Counted from the first letter of the stretch, positions 17,161-25,865 are shown. The stretch is 64,000 bases of DNA from Varibaculum cambriense (GCF_002848005.1 NZ_PKHX01000001.1:62001-126000), one strand, 5' to 3'. A program made the numbers and translations. Notes: a model not told the origin generated them from the sequence alone.

Positions 17161-18186
17161 CTACCTGGTCATCATCCGCGATAAATACCGCGAAACCGCA
17201 CGCACGATGCTCATCGCGCGCGGATAGTCCATTCTTTGCGGCCCCACTATCCCTACGTGGGCGACCCCGCTTTCTTTATCTCCATAGGCACCTGCCACAA
17301 TGGAAGTCTCCGACAGGGAATGCTCCCCTGATTCCGAGCCAATCGTTACCGTAACTGGCAAGTCCTGTTGGTCGATCTCCGAAAATAGCCGCAGCAAAGT
17401 TACCTGTTCTTCGAGGGCATCCAAGATAGAGCCAATCGAACTAGAAAACTCCGGGCTAGAACGCACCAAGTTTCCCGCTCCCACCATCACGATCCTCTCG
17501 GTTCGTTCCCCGGTAAGCGCCTCGCGAATAATCGGCAGCACCTGCGAGATCACTTCCAGCTGTTCCGGCCGGGCTCCTGCCATTAAAACCGGTTCCACCT
17601 GGGATATTTGCGATTCTTCCATCCCCTCTAAAGTAGAGTTGAGGAGCATAGCTAAAGAGTGAACACTCGCAGAATCTAGCTCATAACGAGTATCGATCGT
17701 AGCCTGCTGTACCCGGGCGCTGTTAGTAATCACGATTACTAACAGTTTGAACTCGGCAACTGGGATCAACTCGACATGGCGCAGACCGCTGCGTTCAAAA
17801 TGTGGATACTGCACCACCGCTAATTGCCGCGTCAACTGGGCTAAAACCCTAACGGTGCGTTCGACAACTTCATCAAAATCAGCGGCACCTAAAACGAAAG
17901 TCTCAAGTGCGCGGCGTTGAGCATCGGTAATCGGGCTGAGCTCCGATATCCGGTCAACGAAGGCGCGATAGCCTTTTTCAGTGGGCACTCGTCCGGCAGA
18001 GGTATGCGGCTGATAGAGATAGCCTTTTTCCTCCAGCACCGACATGTCATTACGAACCGTGGCCGGGGATACCCGCAGGTCATGTCGATCTACCAACGCT
18101 TTAGAGCCTACGGGTTCACCGGTCTCCACATAGTCGGTGACTATCGCGCGCAACACATCGTCGCGCCGGATACTGGCCTGGCTCAT
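17161..18186 (-). CDS. hrcA: Heat-inducible transcription repressor HrcA
   Basis: A 341-aa repressor with an N-terminal winged helix and the family-specific HTSAGRVPTEKGYRAFVD motif near 61-78. HrcA binds CIRCE and depends on GroEL to stay active, so unfolded protein relieves repression. A near-perfect CIRCE lies 51-77 bp upstream of the ATG, and a GAGGAG ribosome site sits just before the start. It heads the operon hrcA-dnaJ-rsmE-phoH-ybeY-corC-era. Confidence 0.95.
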   Translation of the reverse strand: MSQASIRRDDVLRAIVTDYVETGEPVGSKALVDRHDLRVSPATVRNDMSVLEEKGYLYQPHTSAGRVPTEKGYRAFVDRISELSPITDAQRRALETFVLGAADFDEVVERTVRVLAQLTRQLAVVQYPHFERSGLRHVELIPVAEFKLLVIVITNSARVQQATIDTRYELDSASVHSLAMLLNSTLEGMEESQISQVEPVLMAGARPEQLEVISQVLPIIREALTGERTERIVMVGAGNLVRSSPEFSSSIGSILDALEEQVTLLRLFSEIDQQDLPVTVTIGSESGEHSLSETSIVAGAYGDKESGVAHVGIVGPQRMDYPRAMSIVRAVSRYLSRMMTR

Positions 18187-18236
18187 ATCTCCTCACTGTC
18201 CCGGGCAACCGTAGCTAAATCCCATCAAAAACTTTT

Positions 18237-18263
18237 TCAGCACTCGACCGCCTCGACTGCTAA
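18237..18263. promoter_or_regulatory. CIRCE operator for hrcA-dnaJ
   Basis: TCAGCACTC - 9 nt - GACTGCTAA. The CIRCE consensus is TTAGCACTC-N9-GAGTGCTAA, so each arm matches 8 of 9 positions and the spacer is exact. It lies 51-77 bp upstream of hrcA on the promoter side, giving autoregulated heat-shock control. Confidence 0.88.
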
Positions 18264-18333
18264 CTCTACCTTGCTTGGCAGCTACTTATTAACCCGGAAC
18301 CGGTGATTCGCGCAAAGCTAAAGACAAGGCCGC

Positions 18334-18807
18334 TTACTTTTGAGCCTGCGCTAAGACCTGCACCATAGCTAACGCTGCCTGCACGGCCTCGTAACCTTTA
18401 TCTTCGGAGGAGGATTCCAGCCCGGCTCGATCCAGAGCTTGTTCTACGTTATCGCAGGTGAGCAGGCCAAATCCCAAGGGAATACCGGACTCAACCGATA
18501 CTTTGGTAAGGCCATAGGTCGCGGCATCGCACACATAGTCAAAATGCGGAGTACCCCCGCGAATCACTACTCCCAGGCAAACCAAGGCGTCTGCTTTCCC
18601 GCTTTCGGCATAAGCTTTAGCGGCCAGAGGAAGCTCAAAAGAGCCCGGAACTCGCACCACTTCAAAGTCTGCCTGCGCGTCCTGACAGGCACGTTTGGCT
18701 CCTGCTACCAGCCCTTCCATGACCTGCTCATGCCAATGGGTAGCAATAATCACTACTTTCTTTCCTGCAGCTAAAGTGTGCAGGTCAGGAACTCCCGCTC
18801 CAGCCAT
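18334..18807 (-). CDS. ribH: 6,7-dimethyl-8-ribityllumazine synthase
   Basis: Penultimate enzyme of riboflavin synthesis, joining the ribityl pyrimidinedione with dihydroxybutanone phosphate. The 157-aa protein carries PGSFELP near 54-60 and GVVIRGGTPHFDYV near 78-91, with the catalytic His in the latter. It is the last gene of the ribD-ribE-ribBA-ribH operon, 45 bp behind ribBA. Confidence 0.95.
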   Translation of the reverse strand: MAGAGVPDLHTLAAGKKVVIIATHWHEQVMEGLVAGAKRACQDAQADFEVVRVPGSFELPLAAKAYAESGKADALVCLGVVIRGGTPHFDYVCDAATYGLTKVSVESGIPLGFGLLTCDNVEQALDRAGLESSSEDKGYEAVQAALAMVQVLAQAQK

Positions 18808-18852
18808 TTTTCCTCCTCAGTACCGGTCGATTGTTTTTATTGGGCGCCGCAG

Positions 18853-20097
18853 TTATTTCTTAGCCACGAAATTGTCGAGATTGTGGAAGGTATGTCCCAG
18901 CCGCTGTTTGGTGCGTAAATACTCGATATTGTGGGGATCAATCCCTACTTCTAGCGGGACGGTTTCCTCCACTTGAATCCCGTCTTGACTAAGCAGCGCC
19001 TTTTGTGGATTATTCGTCAACAAACGGATATTTAACAACTGCAAATCCCGTAAAATCGCGGCGGCTGCCCCGTATTCACGCAGGTCAACTGGCCACCCTA
19101 AATCAAGATTGGCCTGAGCGGTATCGCGTCCTTGATCCTGCAGAGCATAGGCTTTAATTTTTTCGCTCAGCCCAATACCGCGTCCTTCTTGTCCGCGCAG
19201 ATAAATAATCGCGCCGCCCTCGGCTGCTACCTGCCTCATCGCTTGCTGCAACTGCGGTCCGCAATCACAACGCAGCGAACCAAAAGATTCCCCGGTAAGG
19301 CATTCGGAATGTACCCGCACCAGCGCGGTGGACTCGGGAGTCTTTTCGGCGATCAGAGCCATATGTACTGTCCCCAATTCGGAATCCTGATAAGCACGCA
19401 CCGTGAAATCCCCAAATTTCGTGGGAAGTTTGGCACTGGCGATCTGGGTAACCCGAGTACCCTCTTCTGGCGCTACCGGAGGTTTTTCTTCGGTTAAATA
19501 GTCTTTCAGCTCTGCAACCGTGATTAGTTCCAGGTCGAACTTTTCGGCAATCTCCGGGCAATCCCGGTACCGAATCATAGAACCGTCATCGTGTACCATC
19601 TCCCCGATAGCGGCTACCGGAACCAAGTCGGCTAGCTTCATTAAATCTACGGCTGCTTCGGTGTGTCCTGCCCGGGTAAACACCCCGCCACTGCGCGCTC
19701 GCAGCGGCAAAATATGTCCCGGGCGCACTAAATCTTCACTGGTGGCCTGAGGGTTGGCTAAAGCCCGCAAAGTGGTACGGCGATCCGCAGCTGAAATCCC
19801 GGTGGTGACTCCCTGCGCAGCATCACAGGAAACCGTATAGCAGGTGCGCAGCTGATCTTGATTAGCTGGCCATTGAATCGGCAATCCTAGTAAATCCGCA
19901 CGTTCCGCCGGCATGGGGGCGCAAATATAACCCGAGGTGTAACGCACCATCCACCCCATCCACTCGGGGGTAACTGCTTGGGCGCTAACAATCGCGTCTA
20001 CTTCATTTTCCCGGTCTTTAGAATCTGCCACCAGGACGGGCTTCCCGGCTCGCAGCGCCGTGCTGACCCGCTCGAATAACTTCGCCAAGTCACTCAT
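18853..20097 (-). CDS. ribBA: Bifunctional 3,4-dihydroxy-2-butanone-4-phosphate synthase / GTP cyclohydrolase II
   Basis: A fused 414-aa enzyme supplying both riboflavin precursors. The N-terminal half is the DHBP synthase, with the motif DRENEVD (most members have RENEGD; the acidic residues are kept) and RPGHILPLRARSGGVFTRAGHTEA. The C-terminal half is GTP cyclohydrolase II, with the zinc-binding region SECLTGESFGSLRCDCG and the GQEGRGIGL motif. It overlaps ribE by 4 bp. The Gly-to-Val change in RENEGD is mildly unusual, but everything else looks functional. Confidence 0.95.
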   Translation of the reverse strand: MSDLAKLFERVSTALRAGKPVLVADSKDRENEVDAIVSAQAVTPEWMGWMVRYTSGYICAPMPAERADLLGLPIQWPANQDQLRTCYTVSCDAAQGVTTGISAADRRTTLRALANPQATSEDLVRPGHILPLRARSGGVFTRAGHTEAAVDLMKLADLVPVAAIGEMVHDDGSMIRYRDCPEIAEKFDLELITVAELKDYLTEEKPPVAPEEGTRVTQIASAKLPTKFGDFTVRAYQDSELGTVHMALIAEKTPESTALVRVHSECLTGESFGSLRCDCGPQLQQAMRQVAAEGGAIIYLRGQEGRGIGLSEKIKAYALQDQGRDTAQANLDLGWPVDLREYGAAAAILRDLQLLNIRLLTNNPQKALLSQDGIQVEETVPLEVGIDPHNIEYLRTKQRLGHTFHNLDNFVAKK

Positions 20098-20690
20098 TGG
20101 TTTTTACTCCCCTCAAGTAAACGTTCCACATATTTCGCTATCTGGTCAGTCTCTAAGTTGACTAGGGAACCGACCGAAAGGGTTCCTAAAGTAGTGTTAT
20201 CCCGGGTGACGGGGATGATTGCGACCCGGAAATAGTCTGCGCCCACCGCGGTTACGGTTAAAGATACCCCGTCGATCGCAATCGATCCTTTCCGGGCAAT
20301 CTGGGGCATTAATGAGGGCGGAGCCGAGATCTGCAGTTCTCGCCAACGTTCTCCCTCCTCTAGAGAAGTCACTGTGCCGGTGCCATCAATATGTCCGGCG
20401 ACTAGGTGTCCCCCTAAGCGATCTGTCGGGAGGAGGGCGCGCTCCAGGTTAACCCCCTCGCCAACGCGCTTTTGCCCCAAAGTGGTGAGCCTGACGGTTT
20501 CCGGCATCGCGTAGGCATAAAAAGTATCGCCTTCTACCCGGGTCACGGTCAGGCAAATCCCGGAGGTAGCCACCGATTCTCCTGACATCAGTTGAGAGGC
20601 AAAACTGCAAGCGACCCCGATTTCTAGATCTTGTTCCTGCATCTTTAGAGCCTTGATGCGGCCTACCTCTGCTACTAGTCCGGTAAACAT
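20094..20690 (-). CDS. ribE: Riboflavin synthase, alpha chain
   Basis: Final enzyme of the pathway, dismutating two lumazines to riboflavin. The 198-aa protein begins with the family signature MFTGLVAEVG and contains two lumazine-binding repeats, the second opening near residue 97 at GHIDGTGTV. It overlaps the end of ribD by 16 bp and ribBA by 4 bp, so translation is coupled through the operon. Confidence 0.96.
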   Translation of the reverse strand: MFTGLVAEVGRIKALKMQEQDLEIGVACSFASQLMSGESVATSGICLTVTRVEGDTFYAYAMPETVRLTTLGQKRVGEGVNLERALLPTDRLGGHLVAGHIDGTGTVTSLEEGERWRELQISAPPSLMPQIARKGSIAIDGVSLTVTAVGADYFRVAIIPVTRDNTTLGTLSVGSLVNLETDQIAKYVERLLEGSKNQ

Positions 20691-21742
20691 GCTGCCCCTT
20701 CCTTTTCTAACGCCAAGAAAACATCTCCGCCTAACTCTTTAACCTGTCGCAAATGGAAATCCCGGGAGCCTTTCAAAGCGGTAATCCCCAGGTCACCTAT
20801 CCCCCGGCGTCCTGCCCCCAATAGCCGCGGAGCAAGATAAATATGCAGTTCATCAACCAGGTTCGCCTTTAGCGCCGCAGTTACCAAGGTAGGTCCGCCC
20901 TCCAGAAGCGCAAAAATCTCTCCGCGTTGATAGCAGCTTTCAAGTACCGCCTTTAGTTCATGGGTGCGCGCCTGTTCCGCTTTGCCGGATAAGTAAAAAT
21001 CTGCGGGAATATCGCGCCTGCCAACTATCAGGGGGCGCGGCTGGTGCGGGAGATCGCGACCATCGGCTAGGCGGGCGGACAGCTGCGGGTTATCGGCAAT
21101 GACAGTGCCGGTGCCGGCAATAATTACATCAACCCGGGAACGAATGCGGTGCGCGTAGGCACGCGAGAGCCGGTTGGTAATCCACTGACTAGATCCGTCC
21201 TGAGCGGCGCAATACCCGTCCAGAGTCTGCGCTACTTTCGCAATCGTCCAGGGGCGGCCGCGCCTAGTAGCTTGCACCCAGTGGGCACTAACTGCCCGGG
21301 CCTTAGCGAGGACATTTTCCTCAATCCCTACTGCGCTTGCCGGCTGGGCATTAATACCCTGGCGGCTTAAATATTCCCCGCCACCAGCAGCTTTCGGGTT
21401 AGGGTCATCGGCTGCCCAAATAACATTCTTGATCCCCGCTTTAATCAGGGCGCGGGTGCAGGGAGGAGTTTTACCGCTATGGTTACAGGGTTCCAGGGTG
21501 ACTACCGCGGTTAGCGGAGCCGATCCGGTATCTTCTTTCAAATTGGCGAGGGCGTCTACTTCGGCGTGGGCACTTCCGGCTCCCCGGTGATATCCCACCG
21601 AGATAATCCGACCGGCAGGCGAAAGAATAGCGCAGCCCACCTGGGGATTTCCTCCGGTTCGCGGGCCTTGCAGGGCAGCTTTGCTGGCGGCTGCGAGAGC
21701 GTGAGTAAGCGCAGCTTTAGGGGGCATTGAAAGCGCCAACAA
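20675..21742 (-). CDS. ribD: Bifunctional pyrimidine deaminase/reductase RibD, probably TTG start
   Basis: Converts the first GTP-derived pyrimidine by deamination and then side-chain reduction. The zinc deaminase half has HAEVDAL and EPCNHSGKTPPC; the reductase half opens with AKVAQTLDGY. An upstream in-frame ATG at 21829 lies inside the FMN aptamer, and another at 21799 has no ribosome site. AGGAGG (complement of 21753-21748) lies 5 and 8 nt before TTG codons at 21742 and 21739, and that AGGAGG is the 3' arm of a hairpin. One of these TTGs is therefore the likely start, giving about 355 aa, the normal length. The exact TTG is not settled. Confidence 0.9.
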   Translation of the reverse strand: MLALSMPPKAALTHALAAASKAALQGPRTGGNPQVGCAILSPAGRIISVGYHRGAGSAHAEVDALANLKEDTGSAPLTAVVTLEPCNHSGKTPPCTRALIKAGIKNVIWAADDPNPKAAGGGEYLSRQGINAQPASAVGIEENVLAKARAVSAHWVQATRRGRPWTIAKVAQTLDGYCAAQDGSSQWITNRLSRAYAHRIRSRVDVIIAGTGTVIADNPQLSARLADGRDLPHQPRPLIVGRRDIPADFYLSGKAEQARTHELKAVLESCYQRGEIFALLEGGPTLVTAALKANLVDELHIYLAPRLLGAGRRGIGDLGITALKGSRDFHLRQVKELGGDVFLALEKEGAACLPD

Positions 21743-21747
21743 ATAAT

Positions 21748-21777
21748 CCTCCTCGCTTAGAGCGTGTTCCGAGGAGG
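21748..21777 (-). promoter_or_regulatory. Shine-Dalgarno-sequestering hairpin of the FMN riboswitch
   Basis: On the transcript, CCTCCTCG (complement of 21777-21770) pairs perfectly with CGAGGAGG (complement of 21755-21748), enclosing 14 nt. The 3' arm is the only good ribosome site before ribD. No T run follows, so this looks like a translational switch rather than a terminator. Confidence 0.75.
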
Positions 21778-21815
21778 CTTGGGCGCGCGCAGACGCCATG
21801 CAGGCATAACTGCCC

Positions 21816-21938
21816 GTGCTGCCTCTCATCCGGACTATAACCGTCGGTACCGGAATTTCACCGGTTCAGCCACCCCTAGTGGGCGGGTCGCGGACTTTAC
21901 CGCCGGTTCGGATTTTCACCGACCCCGGAGCACCCGTT
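21816..21938 (-). ncRNA. FMN riboswitch (RFN element)
   Basis: The complement shows the RFN core in order: a short P1 arm GTGCT, CGGGGTCGGTGAAAATCC, CCGGCGGTAAAGTCCGCGAC, a variable arm, CCGGTGAAATTCCGGTACCG, ACGGTTATAGTCCGGATGAG, then the closing AGCAC arm. It precedes the riboflavin operon and should repress it when FMN is plentiful. A -10-like CATAAT (complement of 21945-21940) sits just upstream of the aptamer. Confidence 0.97.
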
Positions 21939-22029
21939 TATTATGCCACATTTTGACTCGATTCGCTCAGCGCGCGAGGGCGCCCTGCATTTGCGATAAT
22001 GGAACTAGCGTCGAGAACAGGAGTTGTCC

Positions 22030-22833
22030 ATGATCCCCAATTATCGTTTTGGTAGCGAAGAGTTACCGGTACAGGCCGGCCGTTACCTGCTAGTAGTCTC
22101 TCCCCTCTGCCCCTATTGCCGCCGGGTGACCATTGCGCGGCGGCTTTTAGGTTTAGAGGCCGCAATCGGGGTGCGTTACGCTACCGGATCCGGTCCGGAT
22201 GGCTTCGAATTTATTCGGGATGGCTATTCCTATGACCCGCTGCTGATGGTGCGTTCGGCGCGGGAGCTTTATCGCCGCCAGCCCACTTTCGAACCTGAGG
22301 ATCCGCAAACTGTACCAGTGATTCTGGATTCCCAGCGCAATAACCAGATTGTGGCCACCGAGTCCGCCGATATGCTGTTAGATTTTTGCACCGCTTGGAA
22401 ACCTTTCAGTCACTTTGAAGCCCCAGACCTGTATCCGGAAAATGAGCGGGCGAAATTAGATGCCTTAGATGCCTGGCTTAATAAGCAGCTGGTGGCTCCT
22501 TCCTGGGCGGTTTCTCACGGTGAAGCTGACGGACAAACTCAGCGGAACTTTTCGCAGGCTTTGGAGCGCCTGGAGGATATGTTGCGGGAAAATCCCTTCC
22601 TTACTGGCGAACAGCCTCGGGAAAGCGATATTCGCGCCTTTGTGGTTTTCCAAGTGCTTTCTTCGTCCTCTCCCGAAATCTTGCGCGATTTCGAGGCCAT
22701 TAGCGAGTTTCTTTCTCGTTTGAGTAAATTGCCGGCTTGGGTGAGCCCCGAAGAGGCGGCGGCCTTGGATCCTAGCTATTCCGGCAGCGGCGAATCTGAA
22801 GACTCTGCCGGGGCGATCGCCTGTAGCGCCTAA
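22030..22833 (+). CDS. Glutathione S-transferase-like (thioredoxin-fold) protein with CPYC motif
   Basis: A 267-aa protein with an N-terminal thioredoxin-like domain whose active site reads C27-P-Y-C30, and an all-helical GST C-terminal domain (roughly 120-250) with the ATESADML motif between them. It resembles Xi-class quinone reductases and omega GSTs, in which the motif is usually CPWAH or a single Cys. Actinobacteria generally use mycothiol rather than glutathione, so the thiol partner is open. ATG 22030 is chosen because CAGGAG (22018-22023) ends 6 nt upstream. It diverges from the riboflavin operon. Confidence 0.75.
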   Translation: MIPNYRFGSEELPVQAGRYLLVVSPLCPYCRRVTIARRLLGLEAAIGVRYATGSGPDGFEFIRDGYSYDPLLMVRSARELYRRQPTFEPEDPQTVPVILDSQRNNQIVATESADMLLDFCTAWKPFSHFEAPDLYPENERAKLDALDAWLNKQLVAPSWAVSHGEADGQTQRNFSQALERLEDMLRENPFLTGEQPRESDIRAFVVFQVLSSSSPEILRDFEAISEFLSRLSKLPAWVSPEEAAALDPSYSGSGESEDSAGAIACSA

Positions 22834-22842
22834 AGTTTCCCC

Positions 22843-22848
22843 TATAGT
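22843..22848 (+). promoter_or_regulatory. -10 box of a leaderless promoter for the DUF3097 gene
   Basis: TATAGT, then 6 nt (aagggc), then GTG 22855. It lies in the 21-bp gap after the GST-like gene, so the DUF3097 gene may have its own leaderless transcript. Confidence 0.5.
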
Positions 22849-22854
22849 AAGGGC

Positions 22855-23742
22855 GTGCTTGATCGCTACGGAAAAGACGTCCTCGCTAACGATAATTGGC
22901 GGAAGCTCCCTGCTTCCCGCCCGGTTCCTGCTACCCGCGGTCTGGTAGTTGAAGACGTGATGACCGGTTTTGTAGGCGCCGTGTTGCGCTGCTATAAAGC
23001 CGGTGGCATGTATTTGGTGGAACTGGAGGATCGCCGCGGAAAAGTGCGGGCTTTCCCGCTAGGAGCCGGTTTTTGGATTGACGGGAAACCGGTGGAGCTA
23101 CGGGTTCCCGTGCCGGCAACCAAAAACGATAAATCTCCAAAGTTGGCGAGCGGTCGTGCCGCTACTAATTCCGGTTCGCGGCGCGCCCCGCAGGAGGATA
23201 AACGGCGGGCGCGGGTAGCGCGGGCTTCCCGGATTTGGGTAGAAGGACGCCACGACGCGGAGCTGGTAGAACATGTTTGGGGCGATGACCTGCGGGAGTT
23301 GGGAGTGGTAGTAGAAATCCTCGACGGGGTGGATCATCTTCAAGAGCGCCTGACACAGTTTGCTCCTACCTCGCAGGAAAGAATCGGCGCCCTGGTGGAT
23401 CACCTGGTGCCCGGCTCTAAAGAGTCGCGTATCGCCCAGCAATGCATTGACACTTTTGGCGAGGACGCAGTCGCGATTTCGGGGCATCCCTTTGTGGATG
23501 TGTGGCAGGCAGTAAAACCGCAACGCTTGGGGTTATCCGCTTGGCCACAGGTACCGCGCGGCACCGATATTAAAGTGGGCAGCCTGCAGGCGCTAGGCTT
23601 ACCGGCAGCAAGCCAGACCGATATTGCTCAAGGCTGGAAACATATTTTGCGGCAAGTGCGCGACTGGCGGGATCTGGAACCCGGTCTTTTAGGACCGGTA
23701 GAATCACTAATCGATTTCGTTACCGCCGCCGGCACCCGCTAG
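22855..23742 (+). CDS. DUF3097 family protein
   Basis: A 295-aa member of DUF3097, an actinobacterial family of unknown function. An N-terminal small beta-rich part (about 30-85) is followed by a basic, disordered linker (about 90-120) and a conserved domain opening ASRIWVEGRHDAELVEHVWG near 122-141. The WVEGRHDAEL strand-turn-helix resembles the start of a Toprim domain (hEGxxDA), which would suggest nucleic-acid action; this is inference. The start is GTG 22855 behind a -10 box. Its last 4 bp overlap the convergent membrane-protein gene. Confidence 0.85.
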   Translation: MLDRYGKDVLANDNWRKLPASRPVPATRGLVVEDVMTGFVGAVLRCYKAGGMYLVELEDRRGKVRAFPLGAGFWIDGKPVELRVPVPATKNDKSPKLASGRAATNSGSRRAPQEDKRRARVARASRIWVEGRHDAELVEHVWGDDLRELGVVVEILDGVDHLQERLTQFAPTSQERIGALVDHLVPGSKESRIAQQCIDTFGEDAVAISGHPFVDVWQAVKPQRLGLSAWPQVPRGTDIKVGSLQALGLPAASQTDIAQGWKHILRQVRDWRDLEPGLLGPVESLIDFVTAAGTR

Positions 23743-25766
23743 CTGTCGTAGTCGTAGTCCTCGTAATCGTAGTCCGAGTCCGAATCATCGCTGTAGTCTT
23801 CGCGCTCGGTTTCTGCCCGCATTTTGTCACCCAAACCATAGAATCCTAGAATCGCTTTCTTATAAGGTCTCTGGAAGGGATTTACATCGATGCCCTCCTC
23901 GTATATTTTTCTGACATCGCCACTTTTTTCTTGGAAATACTCATATCCCAGATCGTAATCTAGGTTGCTAAATAAATTGGCAATACTGCCGAAAAATGAT
24001 AGTTTTATTCCCTGATTGGTATCTTTTGCAATCAGTTGAAATTTATCACTCTGTATATATTTACTAAAGGTAAACACTTCCTTTCTATATTTATCTTCAG
24101 AATTAAGCGTCCCTCCATTCACATCCAGGCGAGTCCATCGGTCCTCACCGCGAGTTTCCATAGTTAAACTATCCAAGCTATAGCCATGTCCATATTTATT
24201 TTTCTCACCGGTTGTGATTTTAGTTTTTAGATTGACCTGAAAAGCCGGATCGCCGAGAGCCCCATAGACCATGAATAGCCGACGTTCTGACACGCCCAGG
24301 AAACGCATGCAATCCTCGGACAACAAATCGTCCAGACTGCTTACCTGTGATAAGGCTCCGGAGAACTCTTTAGCGAACTGGTCCGAATTACTAGAAGTCT
24401 TTGTCAGGTTAGCCCAGTTAGCTCCGTAGTTCGGATCCCCGTAGAAGTCGTTATAGGGTTTATTAATTTCGTTATCAAGAAAACTCATGGGAGCCGAGTA
24501 GTACCACTTATCATCTTCCTTAACCGCCATAACGGGCAAAGGATCGCGGGACTTAATATCAATACCCTCATTCTCTAACTCTTTAATGCGATTTAAAGCT
24601 TGATTTAAATTCTTTTCTTTTTCTGGAACATTTTTATTATCATAAATAAGTTTATCTAAGCTAGCTTTTAGCTTATCTCTATCTTTTATTTTTACATGGA
24701 TTCGCCCCGAATAATTTATGCGGGAAATATCATCACTCAGATTATCGACTTTGCTACTTAATCCAGAAGTATCGATATCTAGATTTTGCATGACGCTAGT
24801 AAGGTCAGAAACCTTATCCTCCAGCTTTACACTTCCCCCCTGCGGCTTTGAATCAGCAGTAGAAATATATCTCTGGAGATCCTTATTAAGCTGTAGCGCA
24901 TCCTCGATAAAGACATCCTCGCTAGGCGCGCTCATCTGGGCGATCCCTATCAAATCAGAATCATCAAGCGACCCCTTAAGGGCGTCTGCTAATTTTTCCG
25001 GGGAAGCATAGCCGGTATGCCGGAACCCGGCAACGGCAAAATAGATACCCACTCCGCCCAGAATCACCACTACCGCCGCTAGCACCGCTACTAGCGGGAC
25101 TAACCAGCGGCGTTTGCGCCGCGGGCGCGGATATTGTCCGGGAACCGGCTGATACCCCGGGGAAGCCGGAGGCGGATACCCCGGCGCAAAGTTTGGGTTC
25201 GGAGTGTAAGGGGCTGCAGGAGGCATCCCTTGTGGGTATCCCGATAGCTGCGGAAAACTCTGGGTAGCTGCCTGCGGCGACAGATTGCCGGTCACCGCCG
25301 GCGATATCCCTGACGGAGGGGTGGCGTTATCCTGCGGCGGCACCCCCGGCATACCTGACACCGTTGGCAACGGCTTAGTTACTGGCGGAACCGAACCCGC
25401 CAAAGTAGTGGCATCAAAATTATCGTCAGTTTCCCCAGTGTGCACGGTTTCTGGCGAGGCACTAGCGCTATTGGCAGGGCTAGGCTCCTCGCTGGCTGGT
25501 GCGGCTAAGTTTTCATCCCGCGCCCGCAAGTTTGCCTGTACCGCCGGATCCGGATGTCCTTTAATCCACTGTTCTAAATCCGGCGGCAAGGCCGGATTTA
25601 AAGCCAAATCTGTATGTAGATTCGGGAACTGGGTCAAAAAACGTAAATAGTCGGCGGGAGTTCCGGGATTGCGGGCACACTCCGGGGACGGCATCAGCGG
25701 CGCCGCCGCGGACGAAAAATCATTTCCACTAGGCTTTTCAGCTTCCGGCCTGAAACCACTATTCAT
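23739..25766 (-). CDS. Large membrane-anchored protein with N-terminal LRV-like domain and acidic Asp/Tyr/Ser tail
   Basis: Not assigned to a named function. Residues about 28-85 (ARNPGTPADYLRFLTQ onwards) look like the variant leucine-rich repeat domain seen at the start of many Actinomyces membrane proteins. A Pro-rich disordered linker (about 90-215) leads to a basic RRKRR stop signal and one transmembrane segment (221-247). The remaining 400 residues lie outside the cell, Lys/Asp/Asn-rich, ending in an acidic tail of Ser/Asp/Tyr (about 650-675). The part encoding the outer domain (roughly 23.85-25.0 kb) is clearly more AT-rich than its neighbours. The gene converges on DUF3097 with a 4-bp overlap. 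Confidence 0.8.
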   Translation of the reverse strand: MNSGFRPEAEKPSGNDFSSAAAPLMPSPECARNPGTPADYLRFLTQFPNLHTDLALNPALPPDLEQWIKGHPDPAVQANLRARDENLAAPASEEPSPANSASASPETVHTGETDDNFDATTLAGSVPPVTKPLPTVSGMPGVPPQDNATPPSGISPAVTGNLSPQAATQSFPQLSGYPQGMPPAAPYTPNPNFAPGYPPPASPGYQPVPGQYPRPRRKRRWLVPLVAVLAAVVVILGGVGIYFAVAGFRHTGYASPEKLADALKGSLDDSDLIGIAQMSAPSEDVFIEDALQLNKDLQRYISTADSKPQGGSVKLEDKVSDLTSVMQNLDIDTSGLSSKVDNLSDDISRINYSGRIHVKIKDRDKLKASLDKLIYDNKNVPEKEKNLNQALNRIKELENEGIDIKSRDPLPVMAVKEDDKWYYSAPMSFLDNEINKPYNDFYGDPNYGANWANLTKTSSNSDQFAKEFSGALSQVSSLDDLLSEDCMRFLGVSERRLFMVYGALGDPAFQVNLKTKITTGEKNKYGHGYSLDSLTMETRGEDRWTRLDVNGGTLNSEDKYRKEVFTFSKYIQSDKFQLIAKDTNQGIKLSFFGSIANLFSNLDYDLGYEYFQEKSGDVRKIYEEGIDVNPFQRPYKKAILGFYGLGDKMRAETEREDYSDDSDSDYDYEDYDYDS

Positions 25767-25865
25767 GGGGGATCCTTAAAGTTAAAACTGATTAACTGTC
25801 TCCAGTTTAGTAGGGGATATTTTATAATTCGCCGGTTTGCCTGCCGAATACCGCGAGCTACCGGT

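Noticed and set aside
21743..21829. ribD start at ATG 21829 or 21799
   Set aside because: The first lies inside the FMN aptamer and neither has a ribosome site; AGGAGG followed by TTG at 21742/21739 fits better.
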